This document shows positions 11,163 to 23,699 of a DNA stretch of 64,000 nucleotides, piece by piece. The DNA lies in contig CM035808.1 in the NCBI GenBank assembly GCA_020466095.1, positions 43,337,793 to 43,401,792 on the forward strand, in the 5' to 3' direction. This DNA comes from Chlorops oryzae (lineage: Eukaryota > Arthropoda > Insecta > Diptera > Chloropidae). Both the position numbers and the translations under genes were made by a program. How positions within the stretch are numbered: the first letter of the stretch is position 1; each line of letters opens with the position of its first letter. The notes under the pieces are model-generated. The model did not search any database. It was not told where the DNA came from and saw only the letters and a program-made list of their open reading frames with translations.

Positions 11163-11904
11163 GCCTTTTCTTCGAACAAAATCGAAAGGAGAAGAAAATT
11201 TATTTAAATTAAAATCAATTGGAATCAGAATTCAAGCTGTGGAGTTATTGATTCCTTCTTCGCCTCATAAGTCGATATTATACGAATTCAAGTTGTGAAA
11301 TAAGACGCCTAGACATGCGAGAAAAAAACGAGAGCTCTCGAGTCGAAAAAAAAACAAAAAAAATTATTTTTTGAAGAATTCGCGGTGTTTACGAGCACGT
11401 TTCATGAGAAATAAATTTGATATGGCAAGAAAAAATAAACGTAAGGTTTTGCATTTTTTCCATCCTTTTTTTTCCTTTAACCCACTAATTCCGAAAATCT
11501 GACGGCAACTTGTGCGACATATAGGGCTGTTCAACGTGAAAATGCCCTAACATAACGTAAAAATGATTTTTATACCCGACACACTCTGTGTCGAGGGTAT
11601 ATTGCGTTTGTGTGGTTGTGTGTAACACCCAGAACCAGTCCAGATAGACCATACAAAATATATATGGAAATGATCCGTCTGTCCGTCTGTTTGTATACAG
11701 TTATCTTATTGAAGGAGTTGAGCTATCTTGACAAAATTTGGTATGCGTGCTCACGGCGACATGAGTAAGAACAAGTTCGAATGGAGCCGATCGGACCATT
11801 TTTAGGGGTACCTCCAGTACTAGGGTCTGTTACGAAAATCACAAAAACTGCTCTAAAACCGATGTTTTACAAGATATTTTGATGAAATTTGGCATTTGAA
11901 CATA

Positions 11905-13203
11905 ACAGGTTGGCTGATAAGTCCCCGGTCTAACAAAGAAAAACACATTTTTTTGGTCAAAATTCGTTTTTATTATTCAACATAGTTCCCTTCAAGAGCG
12001 ATACAACGATTATAACGACCTTCCAATTTTTTGATACCATTTTGGTAGTACTCCTTCGGTTTTGCCTCAAAATAGGCCTCAGTTTCGGCGATCACCTCTT
12101 CATTGCAGCCAAATTTTTTCCCTGCGAGCATCCTTTTGAGGTCTGAGAACAAGAAAAAGTCGCTGGGGGCTAGATCTGGAGAATACGGTGGGTGGGAAAG
12201 CAATTCGAAGCCTAATTCATGAATTTTTGCCATCGTTCTCAATGACTTGTGGCACGGTGCGTTGTCTTGGTGGAACAACACTTTTTTCTTCTTCATATGG
12301 GGCCGTTTTGCCGCGATTTTGACCTTCAAACGCTCCAATAACGACATATAATAGTCACTGTTGATGGTTTTTCCCTTCTCAAGATAATCGATAAAAATTA
12401 TTCCATGCCCATCCCAAAAAACAGAGGCCATTACTTTGCCAGCGGACTTTTGAGTCTTTCCACGCTTCGGAGACGGTTCACCGATCGCTGTCCACTCAAC
12501 CGACTGTCGATTGGGCTCAGGAGTGTAGTGATAGAGCCATGTTTCATCCATTGTCACATATCGACGCAAAAACTCGGGTGTATTGCGAGTTAACAGCTGC
12601 AAACACCGCTCAGAATCATCAACACGTTGTTGTTTTTGGTCAAATGTGAGCTCGCGCGGCACCCATTTTGCACAGAGCTTTTTCATATCCAAATATTGAT
12701 GAATGATATGACCAACACGTTCCTTTGATATCTTTAAGGCCTCTGCTATCTCGATCAACTTCATTTTACGGTCATTCAAAATCATTTTGTGAATTTTTTT
12801 GATGTTTTCGTCGGTAGCCACCTCTTTCGGGCGTCCACTGCGTTCACCGTCCTCCGTGCTCATTTCACCACGCTTGAATTTTGCATACCAATCAATTATT
12901 GTTGATTTTCCTGGGGCAGAGTCCGGAAACTCATTATCAAGCCAAGTTTTTGCTTCCACTGTAGTTTTTCCCTTCAGAAAACAGTATTTTATCAAAACAC
13001 GAAATTCCTTTTTTCCATTTTTTTTTTCACAATAACAAAAGTTGCTTCACAAAAGACGCTCTATCTCACAAACTAATTGACTTACAGACGTCAAATTTTG
13101 ACACGAATCATTTGAAGGTTGCCACTATATAAAAATAATATACATTTAATACTAGCGACGCCATCTATGTATGTATCAGACCGGGACTTATCAGCCAACC
13201 TGT
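11905..13203 (-). mobile_element. Himar1-like (irritans subfamily) mariner, 1299 bp
   Basis: Terminal inverted repeats begin ACAGGTTGGCTGATAAGTCC on both sides. The left carries CCCC and the right CCC before GGTCT. TA duplications sit at 11903-11904 and 13204-13205. The end sequence and encoded protein are those of irritans-subfamily mariners such as Himar1 of Haematobia. Nested inside family B repeat B2. The intact ends and nearly intact gene imply a recent insertion. Confidence 0.97.
11973..13018 (-). pseudogene. Mariner transposase, one-base frameshift after the start codon
   Basis: DD34D transposase that cuts and pastes the surrounding element at TA sites in the nucleus. From 12995 the frame gives 340 residues: N-terminal helix-turn-helix region, the WVPREL linker motif (about residues 111-116), catalytic Asp150 in VTMDETW, Asp244 in HQDNAPCH and Asp279 in YSPDLAPSD, with 34 residues between the last two. 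The family normally has about 348 residues. The missing eight lie upstream, where an ATG at 13018-13016 is followed by an A-run one base too short, so the ATG frame meets a stop within ten codons. Restoring the frame is not needed to see that all catalytic residues are intact. An assembly error in the homopolymer is an alternative to a true mutation. Without the ATG, initiation would need a TTG. Confidence 0.9.
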
Positions 13204-13350
13204 TATTTTAGGCCAATTAATGTGATTTACAAAAATTTGAAAAATGGGCGCGGCAGAAGGGCGTTTTTCGAAAATTGTCTCCTACACCCGAAATTCAAAT
13301 GGGACTTGAACGAAAATTGGCACTTATGCTTCCTTTGTAGCCATAAACTA

Positions 13351-13745
13351 TAAGCTTTTTTAAGATAAATTTCGAAAAAGTTGGGAAAAAAAAGATTAAA
13401 AATTAAATGTCCTAAAAATGGGACGTGGGGAGGCAATAGGTTAAAGAAACGGTTTTGTTTTTTAATGAGAAATCAAAAACAATATCCTAAAAGATTAGAC
13501 AACTTTTTGTTTAGCAGAAAAATGAAACCACAAAAATACCACGAATCATGGTAGCAATACCCCAAAAGGTTCGTATTACTTTTTTCTATAAAAAATACCA
13601 ACGATACAAAGGTATTTTCTAACATTCAAATATAAAAATGTCCCTCGACAATAGATAAAAAAGAACGTAGACGAAAAACATTGAATGATCGCTTTGAGTC
13701 CCACTGTTTCTTGGTATATGGACAATAATAGCGGATCGTGTCTAA
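13351..13745. other. No gene recognised
   Basis: AT-rich DNA between repeat B2 and a short palindrome. Possibly includes the degraded 5' part of the family B copy up to about 13440. Confidence 0.35.
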
Positions 13746-13846
13746 GTCGCCGGAGACACATTTTATTTTGATGGCGAGGGAAGGCCGGAGAAGAGAGAGA
13801 ACAGCACCCCTCTCTCATCATCGAAACAAAACGTGTCTCCGGCGAC
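13746..13846. repeat. Inverted repeat with GTCGCCGGAGACAC arms
   Basis: Perfect 14-bp arms at 13746-13759 and 13833-13846, with partial pairing further in (ATTTTATTTTGATG against CATCGAAACAAAA). Looks like a small MITE or its core. No target duplication found. Confidence 0.55.
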
Positions 13847-15939
13847 TGTCGCCTAGTATGGAACAGGACTAAGTAAGCTTTAACATTAGACAAGAGGCCC
13901 TTGGAAGGAACTGTAATAGAGGCTTTGGTAATCTGGACTAACCCCTATTATGGACTTTGATAGAAAATTTCTATGAATTATATTTTTTGTAGCCGAGCGA
14001 ACCAACGTCTGTACCAAGGACAGTGATGCCGTTTTGAAAAAAATTTTACCAAAATTAATTACTTCTAAGGAACTTACTCTGAGAAGATCCTGCAATATCA
14101 GAAAACCCGGCATAATTGTAACGAAATTTACAATGCAGATGGTTATAGGCCCCATTAAAAGGCTCACCAGAACTTCTTCATTCTTGAGACTGATACTGAA
14201 CAATTCGAACGATAAATTAGCTTACATATGTACCAACAAAGTACCTTAAATCGGGCCACACACACACACACGTGTTGGACGATTCCTCGAGCTCACCCTC
14301 ACCCCCACCACCTTCGCTCATATAATGCAATCAAATCAATTCCAAAAAAAAAAAAAAAACTCCAACATTTGACTTAAGGCCAACAAAGTGATCATAAAAT
14401 CACTTAACGATCAATTTTTCAAGCCGAAAAAATCGTTGAAATTATGACAAAACCACAAAATAAGCCCAAAGTTATGACAGCTAAGCTCAATAATTTTTGA
14501 AAGGTAAATGCCGCGCGGCAAAAGCCTCATTGTTTTGGGAAAAATTGTAGAGAAAAAAAGCAATTCTTTTTTCACAGCCACAGCCATAAAAACAATTTAA
14601 CGTGGCATATTTCGCTATTGAATATTTATGAGATATAAATTTGATGTACGAAAATCAGTTAAAAGGCATTTTTCACGTGAAGGTAAATCTCAGACATTTT
14701 CGGTACTTAAGACTACAAAATGCGATGACTAATCGCGACCGATAAATTGAATTCAATGAACCGGAGCAGGATTTCATTAAAGTCGCTCGTAAAAATGTGG
14801 AATATTGAATACTGAATTTTGGAAAGTTAAAAAAAAAAAAATTATAATAAAAATATTTCAGAAAAAATGTTGCCATAAAAATGTTTATTTAAAAACATAT
14901 AAATTAGAATTAGCGACTTTAATCATCGGGAAGAAATCAGAAAATCGCCGGACCACTGTGCCGCAAAAGAAAGGAGAAAATAAAAGCCGTTTAAGCGCAC
15001 ATACATTGTTAACACGAAATGGGCTTTTAACACGCATCAGTCGGTCGAATTTTTAAGAAGTTCCATTAAAATCGGAAGGGAAAATTTTCTCGAATCTTAA
15101 AAATTCCCTTTTCGATGTGCTTTCTACGACACGTAGCACCACGCAGCATAAAATTGTATGCTTTATGATGTCATAGCGTTGCATTAAGTGCGAAAATAAC
15201 GATTACAAAACCGTAGAGAAGAAGCTCGGATAATGTTTTCATAGGAAAATCCTTTTTACTTTTTCTTTCACTTCATACTAAAGGCTATACACTACTACAT
15301 ATTGTACTATTCTTTGTGCTTTGTGTTGCCATTCCGCCAGGACAATAATGGTCAGCCATTTCTTGAGCATTTAGCTCGACGGCGACGACGACGGCCACTC
15401 TTGAGTGCAACAAACAAAACTTTTTCCACATAAAGTGACCATCGTAAAAATCACATAAATGCACAATAACCGCTTTTTCACGATGTTTGAAGCTACACGT
15501 TAAATCGTTTCATGTCCTTTTATCTCCATTCCTGTCCATGCCTCTCACTCTCAATCTCGCTCTTCCTTTCAATATGTGCAATAAACGTCGTCATCATATT
15601 CGTTTTTGACAGCGAGCTTCGGTTGAAAAATTCCTCGTAATATTTCTTAAGAAGCTTTCTTATCAAACAAAGTTGCCTAGAGTTATCGCCACGTTCAAGA
15701 GAGCTGCGCTGTGTAGCACCCAGTCGGAAAGGACTTCCTTCAACGATGACCACTAACATTAGCGATTCAAGTTTTCCATAAAAGAAGAATAAGATCTTCC
15801 ATGGAGAAATTGTTGGTTTAAGGAGAAAACTTCTCAACCAACCGCTAATCCATTATAGCGGTGACCACAGGCGGTAGTTTTGAGGGGGTTCAAACACCCT
15901 TCCCAAATAGCAGGAATCATAAAGAATGAAGTTAGGCAT
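13847..15939. other. No gene recognised
   Basis: Mostly AT-rich. A CACACACACA run near 14261 is preceded by an isolated AATCGGGCC resembling one end of the Harbinger-type MITE at 9169. A TACTAAGG-rich region and A-runs carry no credible frame. Confidence 0.35.
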
Positions 15940-16176
15940 TATCAGGCCTATTATGAATGAATATTCCCAGGAATTTTTCCCCTCGAAATTTTTCTTCGCG
16001 AAAAAACATATTATTCTGAGCATCATTTAAGAGAATAATGTGATGAGCTCTGCTTAAAAATGTTCTAAACTCTTGCTCCATTTAAATTCCCTTCCGAATG
16101 TGCTTAGAAAGGTAGATTTTTTTTTTTTGCAAGTCCGCGCAACAAAATTCCCAAGAAGTATTTACAATCGGGCTGT
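15940..16176. mobile_element. Dispersed TCAGCCCGATT-family MITE, copy 4
   Basis: Left part has GAATATTCCCAGGAATTTTT and right part closes with ATTTACAATCGGGCTGTA, matching the family ends. A further fragment with GAATATTCCCCGGGCATATT follows at about 16194. Degenerate and non-coding. Confidence 0.5.
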
Positions 16177-16219
16177 ATATAATCAGTTTAAAAATGAATA
16201 TTCCCCGGGCATATTTTCA

Positions 16220-18180
16220 GTAGAAATTAATCCACACTAAAAAAGGAAGCTATTAAAAGCGAGTGATGATATATGCATTCGAACTTCCGGCGACCTTTAT
16301 ACATCCAATCCGATTGTAACATTGAGCATCAGCTCTAAACTTTACGTTCCACAATTCTTAACTGATTTTCTGGCTGCTGCTACTACTTGTCATGGTATAC
16401 AGTATCACACCAGTAATGACAACGATCCGATTGGGGTTCTCAAAAAAAAAAATTCCCTTCTGGGTTATAACCGATGCACTTACAAATTTATTAATGGTCC
16501 TTCTTCTTCTTTTTAATGCCAATTCGTGCCGATTTCATAACGTATCTTAAGACATTTTGCTTTCAATTTAAATAATTTTTTCTTTTCTCATTATTAAATT
16601 CTTTTTTTTTGCCTTTGTGTTCTAGCGACGCCCACATTACTGCGGCTTATTTTCGTTGTTTCAATGTTTTATTGTGGTTAAGTTTTTTACTGTTCATTCC
16701 ATTCATTCCATCATTAATTTTTTTGTATTCTTTTCCGCCAAACTTTGACTCACTGAGCCCCTTTGGGTGCCTTGTGTATCACAATATCGCTTCACAGATT
16801 TGATTCGTCGAGCTTTTTTATGTGTGTTTTGGCACGAAACAAAAAAAAAAAAAAATTCATTTATACTCACAATCAGTCCCATTAAGTCAAATTGATCGAG
16901 TGTTTCGCATAAATCTCCGGCAACTGACAACTTTGACAGTGTCGGGGTATACCATTAGCCAAAAGGAAAAACAAAAAATCCGCTTCTGATCAGTTGCGGT
17001 TTCAAATTTGCTTGAATTGAATTCAAATTGGCGAATTTTATTGGAACAAATGATGTGGGTATGGATTTTTTTTTGCCTTTTTTTGGATATATAAATTTTT
17101 TGAAAGAGAAACTTGAAGACATTAGAAAATTTTGGGTGTTTTTGATCAAATCGTCTGCGGGGCGACTTGAAAAGAAATAATTCTAGTTGTTTGGAACTTT
17201 TTTTTTTTTTTGAAGGTTGGACTCGAGAGAGGACTTTAAAGAGGTGAAGAAGAGTGGTCTTCTTAGGGGATATGAAGTGAATATGGGATTATTTAAGCAT
17301 AAATTGAAGTGAAAATTGTTAAGGATCCTTAAAACCTTGCAATGAAGCAATGAGTATGACCTGCGGTTAATAAGCAATGTTAATCACAATCTATTATGTT
17401 GACAATTTAATAACTACTTTTCTGGCAAAGATATTTTTCTACTAGCGAGCTGGAATATTTTTGAAATGTTTGATCACAAGCGACTCTTGTATATCGAGTC
17501 CCCTTTCTGATGAACGTAATCAAAAATACGCTATTCTGATCATAAATGATGGTTTTGTCGGGCCGAAATGGAACCCTTGACGTGACTCTTCTTTGGGATT
17601 TATATTTGATATCATTTGAGAGTCCTTCTCGAATCATATTTATAATCATATCTTATAGTATAGTTCTGGGAAAAATTCTGCTAGATTTTTTTATAAGTAT
17701 CGCTTGTGCCGGTACTACATTCCAATCGTCAAGTGGCTTCAAAAAGGTATTTCGGATTGAGGAACTTGCAGATCTCCTTTTCAAAGGAAGATAGTTGGAA
17801 ACGACATTCCATAAAAGGACTTATTTTATCCTTAAAAGCATTACTTTATAATTCGGAAGAAACATTTATCCTAAAGTCGGATATCTTTGAAATAAACTCA
17901 ATTCTTGACATTTTTTCTTTTATTCCAATCAAAAAATATTTACGTTTTTGTTAACCGGTTTTTTCTGACCTTTTCACTTAACAAAAAATCTTAAGCCATT
18001 TTTTTTTAAATTTTTTTATACCTTGGATATTTGAGAATATCGTGCTTAAAGGATTTTTTGAAATTCGAAATAGCTTAGAGGATATAGATTTCTTTGTCGA
18101 GCAAGATGTGCGCTAAAACGAGTAATTTTAGCGTTGCTTCAAACCTTAAACGCATTTATCTCGAAACCACTTTTTTTGAA
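16220..18180. other. No gene recognised
   Basis: T- and A-run-rich DNA with scattered short frames on both strands. None has a domain, repeat or codon signal that I can support. Confidence 0.35.
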
Positions 18181-18181
18181 C

Positions 18182-18471
18182 TGGCTGCCACGATTTCTCC
18201 AGTGCAACTGGACCGATTTTAATGAAACAAAGTGGAATCAGAGCATAATTGTTACCATTATGGCGTGAACCTCAATAATAATTTTAACAAATTTTTTACT
18301 ATTTTTTTGTACACTGAACTACAAAAAAATATACCCGAAATCGATGGGCCATTTTGTTAAAAAAAAAAAAATCCCAAAATTATTTTGGAGGTTCACGCCA
18401 TCTATACCGATTGTAACCCTGTTTTTCTTTTCCATTTCGGACAACTTGGAGACCGGGAATCATGGCAGCCA
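18182..18471. mobile_element. Foldback element, about 290 bp
   Basis: Outer arms TGGCTGCCACGATT and TGGCTGCCATGATT (inward from the right). A second strong inverted pair, ATGGCGTGAACCTC at about 18263 and its inverse GAGGTTCACGCCAT at 18389-18402, surrounds an AAAATAATTTTGG core. The arms are diverged in between, so this is an old copy. No target duplication recognised. Confidence 0.65.
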
Positions 18472-19870
18472 GCACTACACCTTTTTTGAGCTCTTTTCGT
18501 TTTCTGTCAGGAATTTTTTTATAAAAGGTCCAAAAACAGCCTCGCCAATGAGACAACCCCCCTTGAATATATTCCTGTCGATTGTTCGTTAACCACATTA
18601 ATAAAACAATTTCAAATTTAAAAAATCGAAACTAAGCCTAATATACTGAAAGTAGAGATCGAACAAAAGAAAATCAATGTCCTATTTATTAGGCTTAAGC
18701 ATGTTATTCAGAACAGCAGAAGAATTAATCAAATACTAAAAAAAAAAAAACCAGCCAAAACTTGAAACGCTCACACTGATCGGACCACACACTTTCAAAT
18801 GACAATGAATCATCAAAATTATCAAATTCTGTAATAAAAAGAACTAGAAATCCGTTAAGTAAATATTCACATAAAATTCCAAATTATCTAAGTGGAATCT
18901 TTATAGCTTTTAAATAAATGCTAAGAAATATTAAAAAAATATAAAAGAAAATAAAAATCAAATAAAAAATTAAATAAAATTAAAATAAATGTAGGTAATA
19001 TAATTTTAACATTTTTCTCGCATATGATGAATTTTATGGGACGCCCATTTCGGCTCGAAAGAAGAAAGAAGAAGGGGAAAAAGTGCCTCAAAAACACCTT
19101 CGAACCGATGACAGCGCGGCACTAATGTTTGAAAAAGTCAAGCAAGAAAGTAAGAAAAATATAAGCCGCATCATCATCATGATCATCATCATCATCATCA
19201 CTATCAAAATATTAATGACACAGCAACTGAGTGGATCTCGGGCCGACGTATGAGTGTTTACCGTGGATGATCGTCCTCAATTCAAAATGACCAGAGTTCA
19301 GTATTTAGTTTGGCTGCCTTGTTTGTACATAAATTAGCCGTTGCATTGATAAAAAAAAAAAATCTTTAAAAAAGTATTAAAAAAAAATAAATAAAAATTA
19401 ATGCAAAGGAACCGTGAAGCACTGCGCACGTTCACACATCCATGATGTGATGTGCAGCAGCGGCATCAATTTACCGAAATCAAAACTCTTATTTTTTCTC
19501 TCTTTTCCCTTTGGAATATTTTTTCTTGTTGCCGTCGTGAAGTGCTGATAAAATTTTGATGTTGATTTACAAGTTATGAAGCGCATATATGCATATATGC
19601 ACATGGTGAAGAGTGGTGGCCAACGTGGAACGCTAATTGAGTGAGAAGTGCTCGAGTCGAGTGTTACTGGAGTATGATGCATGCTTAAGCATAGGTTTTT
19701 TGATACTGCATTTTTTTTGTGGCTCCATAATAAATATTTGCTTTCGATGCTTGAAAATTTTAGAAAACCCCAAATCGATTCAGTTTTTTTTTTTTTTAAT
19801 TTTTTGGGTGGTCGTCAATAAGGGCTCAAACGAAATCAGTCAAACCCGAATTGAATTAACACATCCGAGC
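18472..19870. other. No gene recognised
   Basis: AT-rich DNA with an ATCATCATC run near 19171-19200 and several A-runs. Nothing supported. Confidence 0.35.
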
Positions 19871-20430
19871 ATTGGAATTTTAGTTTTATTTTTTATATTA
19901 TATTTTATTTCTATTTTTTTAATATTTTTATTTAAATTTTATATTTTTGATTTTTTTAATTTTTTAATTTTTTTAATTAAAAAATTTATTTTATTTTATT
20001 TAAATACATATTTTGATTTTTATTTTTTTATTTTATTTTTTTTTTTTAATTTAATTTTATTTAATTAATTTTTTTTATTTAATTTATTTTTATTTACTTT
20101 ATTTTTATTTAATTTATTTTTATTTAATTTATTTTTATTTAATTTATTTTTATTTTATTTAGTTTATTTTTATTTTTTTTATTTTATTGATTTTTTTATT
20201 TTTTATTTTATTTTAATGATTTATATTTTTTTTTATTTTAATGATTTTATTTATTTTTTATTTTAATGATTTTATCTTTTTTTATTTATTTATTTTTTTA
20301 TATTTTTTATAATTATTTATTTATTTCAATTTTTGTTTTATTTATTTTTTATTTTATTTTTTTTATTTTTGTTTATTTTTGTTTATTTTTATTTTTTTTT
20401 TAAATTTTTTTAAATTTTTTTAAATTTTTT
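19871..20430. repeat. T-rich low-complexity tract
   Basis: Over 500 bp of TTTTATTTAATTTATTTT-like sequence, strongly T on the plus strand. Long open frames rich in Phe, Ile and Leu here are compositional. Confidence 0.8.
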
Positions 20431-20489
20431 AAAATTTTATTTTTATTTTATTTATTTATTTTTTTTTTTATTTTATCTAGTTTTTTATT

Positions 20490-21400
20490 CATTTTTTATT
20501 TTATATAAGTATTTTTATTTTATATAAGTATTTTATATTTTAATTTAGTTAATTATTTTTAATTTTATTTATTTTTAGTGTTTTTATTTCATATTTTTAT
20601 TTAAAAATAAAAATTTTTTTAATTACCTATACGTTTCAACTATTTAGGTGTACGTCCAAATGCACTATTGTCAGTTTTATAGGAGATATGTATGTACCCT
20701 TAAACGTCCTAGAAACAAAGTCAAATTTACACTTTAGAATTTGATTTTGAATGTCATTTGAAAACGAAAATTTGGTCTGGTAAACATTCCGCCAAGGACT
20801 TATGTTCCCCAAGTCACCCCTAAAGACGGGGAGAGAAACCTAATTAAGGGCGAAATCCTCTAAATTGGCAACAGATAATCCAGACATTGCATGTTTTTGT
20901 AAGCTGTTTCATTGTTAATCATCATAATGATGTTCTAAAACAGTGAATTCTTTTCAATAAACCAAAGCTTCGAAGAAGATTCTTGTCTCTACTCCACACT
21001 CTGTTTCCTTTCACACTTTATTTGATGAATAGTTTTGAAGAAAGTCTTTTGTGCCACCCACTTCGAAAGTGTAATTAGACTTCGAAAGGAGCTCTTAACT
21101 TAAAATGATGCTCAAGTCAAATCCTTAAGCTAGCTTAAATATTTTTTATTTAATTGATTCTCATTTTTTATATTTTTATGATTATCATCCATAGGCTTTA
21201 TTTTATCATTAAACTCGATAATGCTCATTATTATTTTGCTTATTTTTATGATTCATTATTGCATATCATATCTACACGATATCGCACTGGATTATATTAT
21301 ATATATATCCACCTGTCCACGCATCGTTCACACGATGATTCGCATATTATATTATACTTATACCCTACGATAACGATAATAATTTTATGTATGAAACCGA
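20490..21400 (+). repeat. Duplicated segment, first copy
   Basis: Matches 22237-23005 in order over its whole length, from the TTTTATATAAGTATTTT block through GTCTGGTAAACATTCCGCCA and AAGTCACCCCTAAAGAC to TCCACGCATCGTTCACACGA. Differences are mostly small insertions and deletions, and this copy is longer. The last third here is padded by TAT/ATT insertions relative to the second copy. Confidence 0.85.
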
Positions 21401-21559
21401 TTTTCTTTTTATCTTTTCTTATTTTTTTCTCATTTTATTTATCTATCGATAACCATCCTTTCGCATTATTTATGATTACATTTCACGTTATTCGATAAAC
21501 ATCGATATTCGATATTTCGTTTTTTTGCATGATATTGCCTCATTATTTATTATTCATTA

Positions 21560-21790
21560 GAAAGGTATTATTATATTTGTGCAGTGTATTTATTAATTAT
21601 TATTTATTATTTATTATTTATTATTTATTTTATATTTATTATTTATTATTTATTATTTTATTTATTATTTATTTATTTAATTATTATTATTTTTATTTAT
21701 TATTTTAAATTTTATTATTATAATTATTATATAATGTAATTAATTCAAAATTATATAAAATTTAATAATAACTGTAATTTAAATTGCAAA
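21560..21790. repeat. TTATTATTTATT low-complexity tract
   Basis: Degenerate TTA/TTTA repeats with almost no G or C. Confidence 0.75.
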
Positions 21791-22236
21791 AATATACCAG
21801 AAATAATAATAGGTTCACTTTAAATTTAAAAATCCTTCTTACTATCACAGTTCACTTTTAATTCTTTCTAGATATTACTTTTTGTAGTTTGGTAAGGTGT
21901 AAGTCTAAGGTTAACTTTTCAAACGTCTGTAAAAATTTCAACAAAACCTAAAGCACTCTATTTTCTGCAAACCAATAAAATACATACTTTTAGCTGATAT
22001 CTATTTGTGCTGCCACATATTCAAAACAGCTGTACGAAAGCTCAAAAAAGGGATAATTTTTTTGTTTGCGATATGTTTAAATAGCACTATTTCAAAATTA
22101 ATTTGTATACAAACCATATATATTTTTTAATATTACTCTGCATGAAAAAAATGATGCATGTATATATTTTTAATAAGAAGAAAAAAATGTGTTAAAGTGT
22201 AATTTTTTTTGTTACAGGGTACTTTTGAAATGCCCA

Positions 22237-23005
22237 TAAGTATTTTTATTTTATATAAGTATTTTTATTTTATTTAGTTTTATTTTTAATTTTATTTATT
22301 TTTGTGTTTTTATTTTATATTTTTTATTTAAAAAATTTTTTTTAAAATACCATACGTTTCCTATTTATGTACGTCCAAACCACTATTGTCAGTTTTAAGG
22401 AGATATGTATATACCCTTAACGTCCTAAAACAAAGTCTAATTTCCCTTAAATTTGATTTTGAATTCATTTGAAAACGAAAATTTGGTCTGGTAAACATTC
22501 CGCCAAGGACTTATGTTCCCCAAGTCACCCCTAAAGACCGGAGAGAAACCCCTAATTAAGGCGAAATCCTCTAAATTGGCAACAGAAATCCAGACATTGC
22601 ATGTTTTTGTGCTGTTTCATTGTTAATCATCATAATGAGTTCTACAGGAATTCCAATAAACCAAAGCCGAAGAAGATTCTTGCTCTACTCCCACACTCTG
22701 TTTCCTCCACTATTTGATGAATGCTTGAAGAAACTTTTTGCCACCCACTTCGAAAGGTAATTGACTTCGAAAGGAGCTCTTAACTTAAAATGTTGCTCAA
22801 GTCAAATCCTTAAGCTAGCTTAAATATTTTTTAATTGATTCTCAAAATGAACACCAAGGCTTAACATAAACTCGAAATGCTCATTATAGCTTAATGATCA
22901 TTAGCAACAACTACACGAATCGCACTGGAAAAAAAACCACCTGTCCACGCATCGTTCACACGAGATTCGCATAAAAACTTATACCCTACGAAACGATAAA
23001 ATTTT
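22237..23005 (+). repeat. Duplicated segment, second copy
   Basis: Shorter counterpart of 20490-21400. Compared with it, bases are missing at dozens of sites (for example AAGCTTCGAAG becomes AAGCCGAAG, TAAGCTG becomes TGCTG) while substitutions are fewer. That pattern suits either an unusual duplication or an assembly of two imperfectly corrected versions of one locus. Confidence 0.85.
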
Positions 23006-23054
23006 TTGCTTTCTGATTGTGTATTTGCCGCCAATAAAGTCGTCCATTATGGAT

Positions 23055-23695
23055 AAATTTTGACCATGACCACATTTCGCGAAATTCGCAAAAATTGATT
23101 TTCACTATTTTGAATTGAGTATTTCGCAGCTAAACAAAATGTCCTCTAAGGGTTAAAATTTGATCAAGACCACCATCCGCGAAATTCGCGAAAATTTGAT
23201 TTTCACTATTTTGAAGTGAGTATTTCGCAGCTAAACTAAATTTTCCTCTAAGGGTTAAAATTTGATCAAGACCACCATCCGCGAAATTCGCGAAAATTTG
23301 ATTTTCACTAGTTTGAATGAGTATTTCGCAGTTAAACAAAATGTCCTCTAAGGGTTTAAAATTTGATCAAGACCACCATCCGCGAAATTCGCGAAAACCT
23401 GATTTTCACTATTTTTAATTGAGTATTTCGCAGCTAAACAAAATGTCCTCTAAGGGTTAAAATTTGATCAAGACCACCATCCGCGAAATTCGCAAAAATT
23501 TGATTTTCACTATTTTGAAGTGAGTATTTCGCAGCTAAACTAAATTTCCTCTAAGGGTTAAAATTTGATCAAGACCACCATCCGCGAAATTCGCGAAAAT
23601 TTGATTTTCACTATTTTGAATTGAGTATTTCGCAGCTAGACATATTGTCCTCTAACGGTTAAAATTTGACCATGACCACCATTCGCGAAATTTTT
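23055..23695. repeat. 101-bp tandem array, about 6.5 units
   Basis: Starts of GACCA(C/T) anchors fall at 23068, 23168, 23270, 23371, 23472, 23573 and 23674, a period of 100-102 bp. Each unit holds CGCGAAATTCGCGAAAATTT, GAGTATTTCGCAGCTAAAC and TCTAAGGGTTAAAATTTGA. A diverged version in the opposite orientation lies at 41818-42105. The array ends just before a family C head, so it may be that element's central repeat block. Confidence 0.93.
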
Positions 23696-23699
23696 TTGC

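Larger units (their letters stand above)
11567..13350 (-). mobile_element. Family B hairpin-ended repeat, copy B2, split by mariner
   Basis: Read on the minus strand the element ends GTGTCGGGTATAAAAA at 11567, preceded by the GACACAGAGTGTGTC hairpin and a GACGGACGGAT-like block. Sequence up to 11902 and from 13206 matches the uninterrupted copy at 34069-34927 exactly across the join (CATTAATTGGCCTAAAATAT), so the mariner accounts for the split. The 5' head is not recognisable. The right limit is approximate. Confidence 0.8.

Noticed and set aside
10994..11212. Poly-Glu and poly-Phe frames
   Set aside because: Produced by the TTC/GAA array, and open on both strands.
19171..19200. Possible CRISPR-like or regulatory ATCATC repeat
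   Set aside because: Simple trinucleotide run with no spacers. The organism is a eukaryote.
19637..20068. 143-codon Phe/Ile/Leu-rich frame resembling a membrane protein
   Set aside because: It lies in a T-rich low-complexity tract. Residues follow base composition, with no membrane-protein signature such as charged loops.
23130..23339. 69-codon minus frame with a repeated phrase
   Set aside because: Translation of the 101-bp tandem array.
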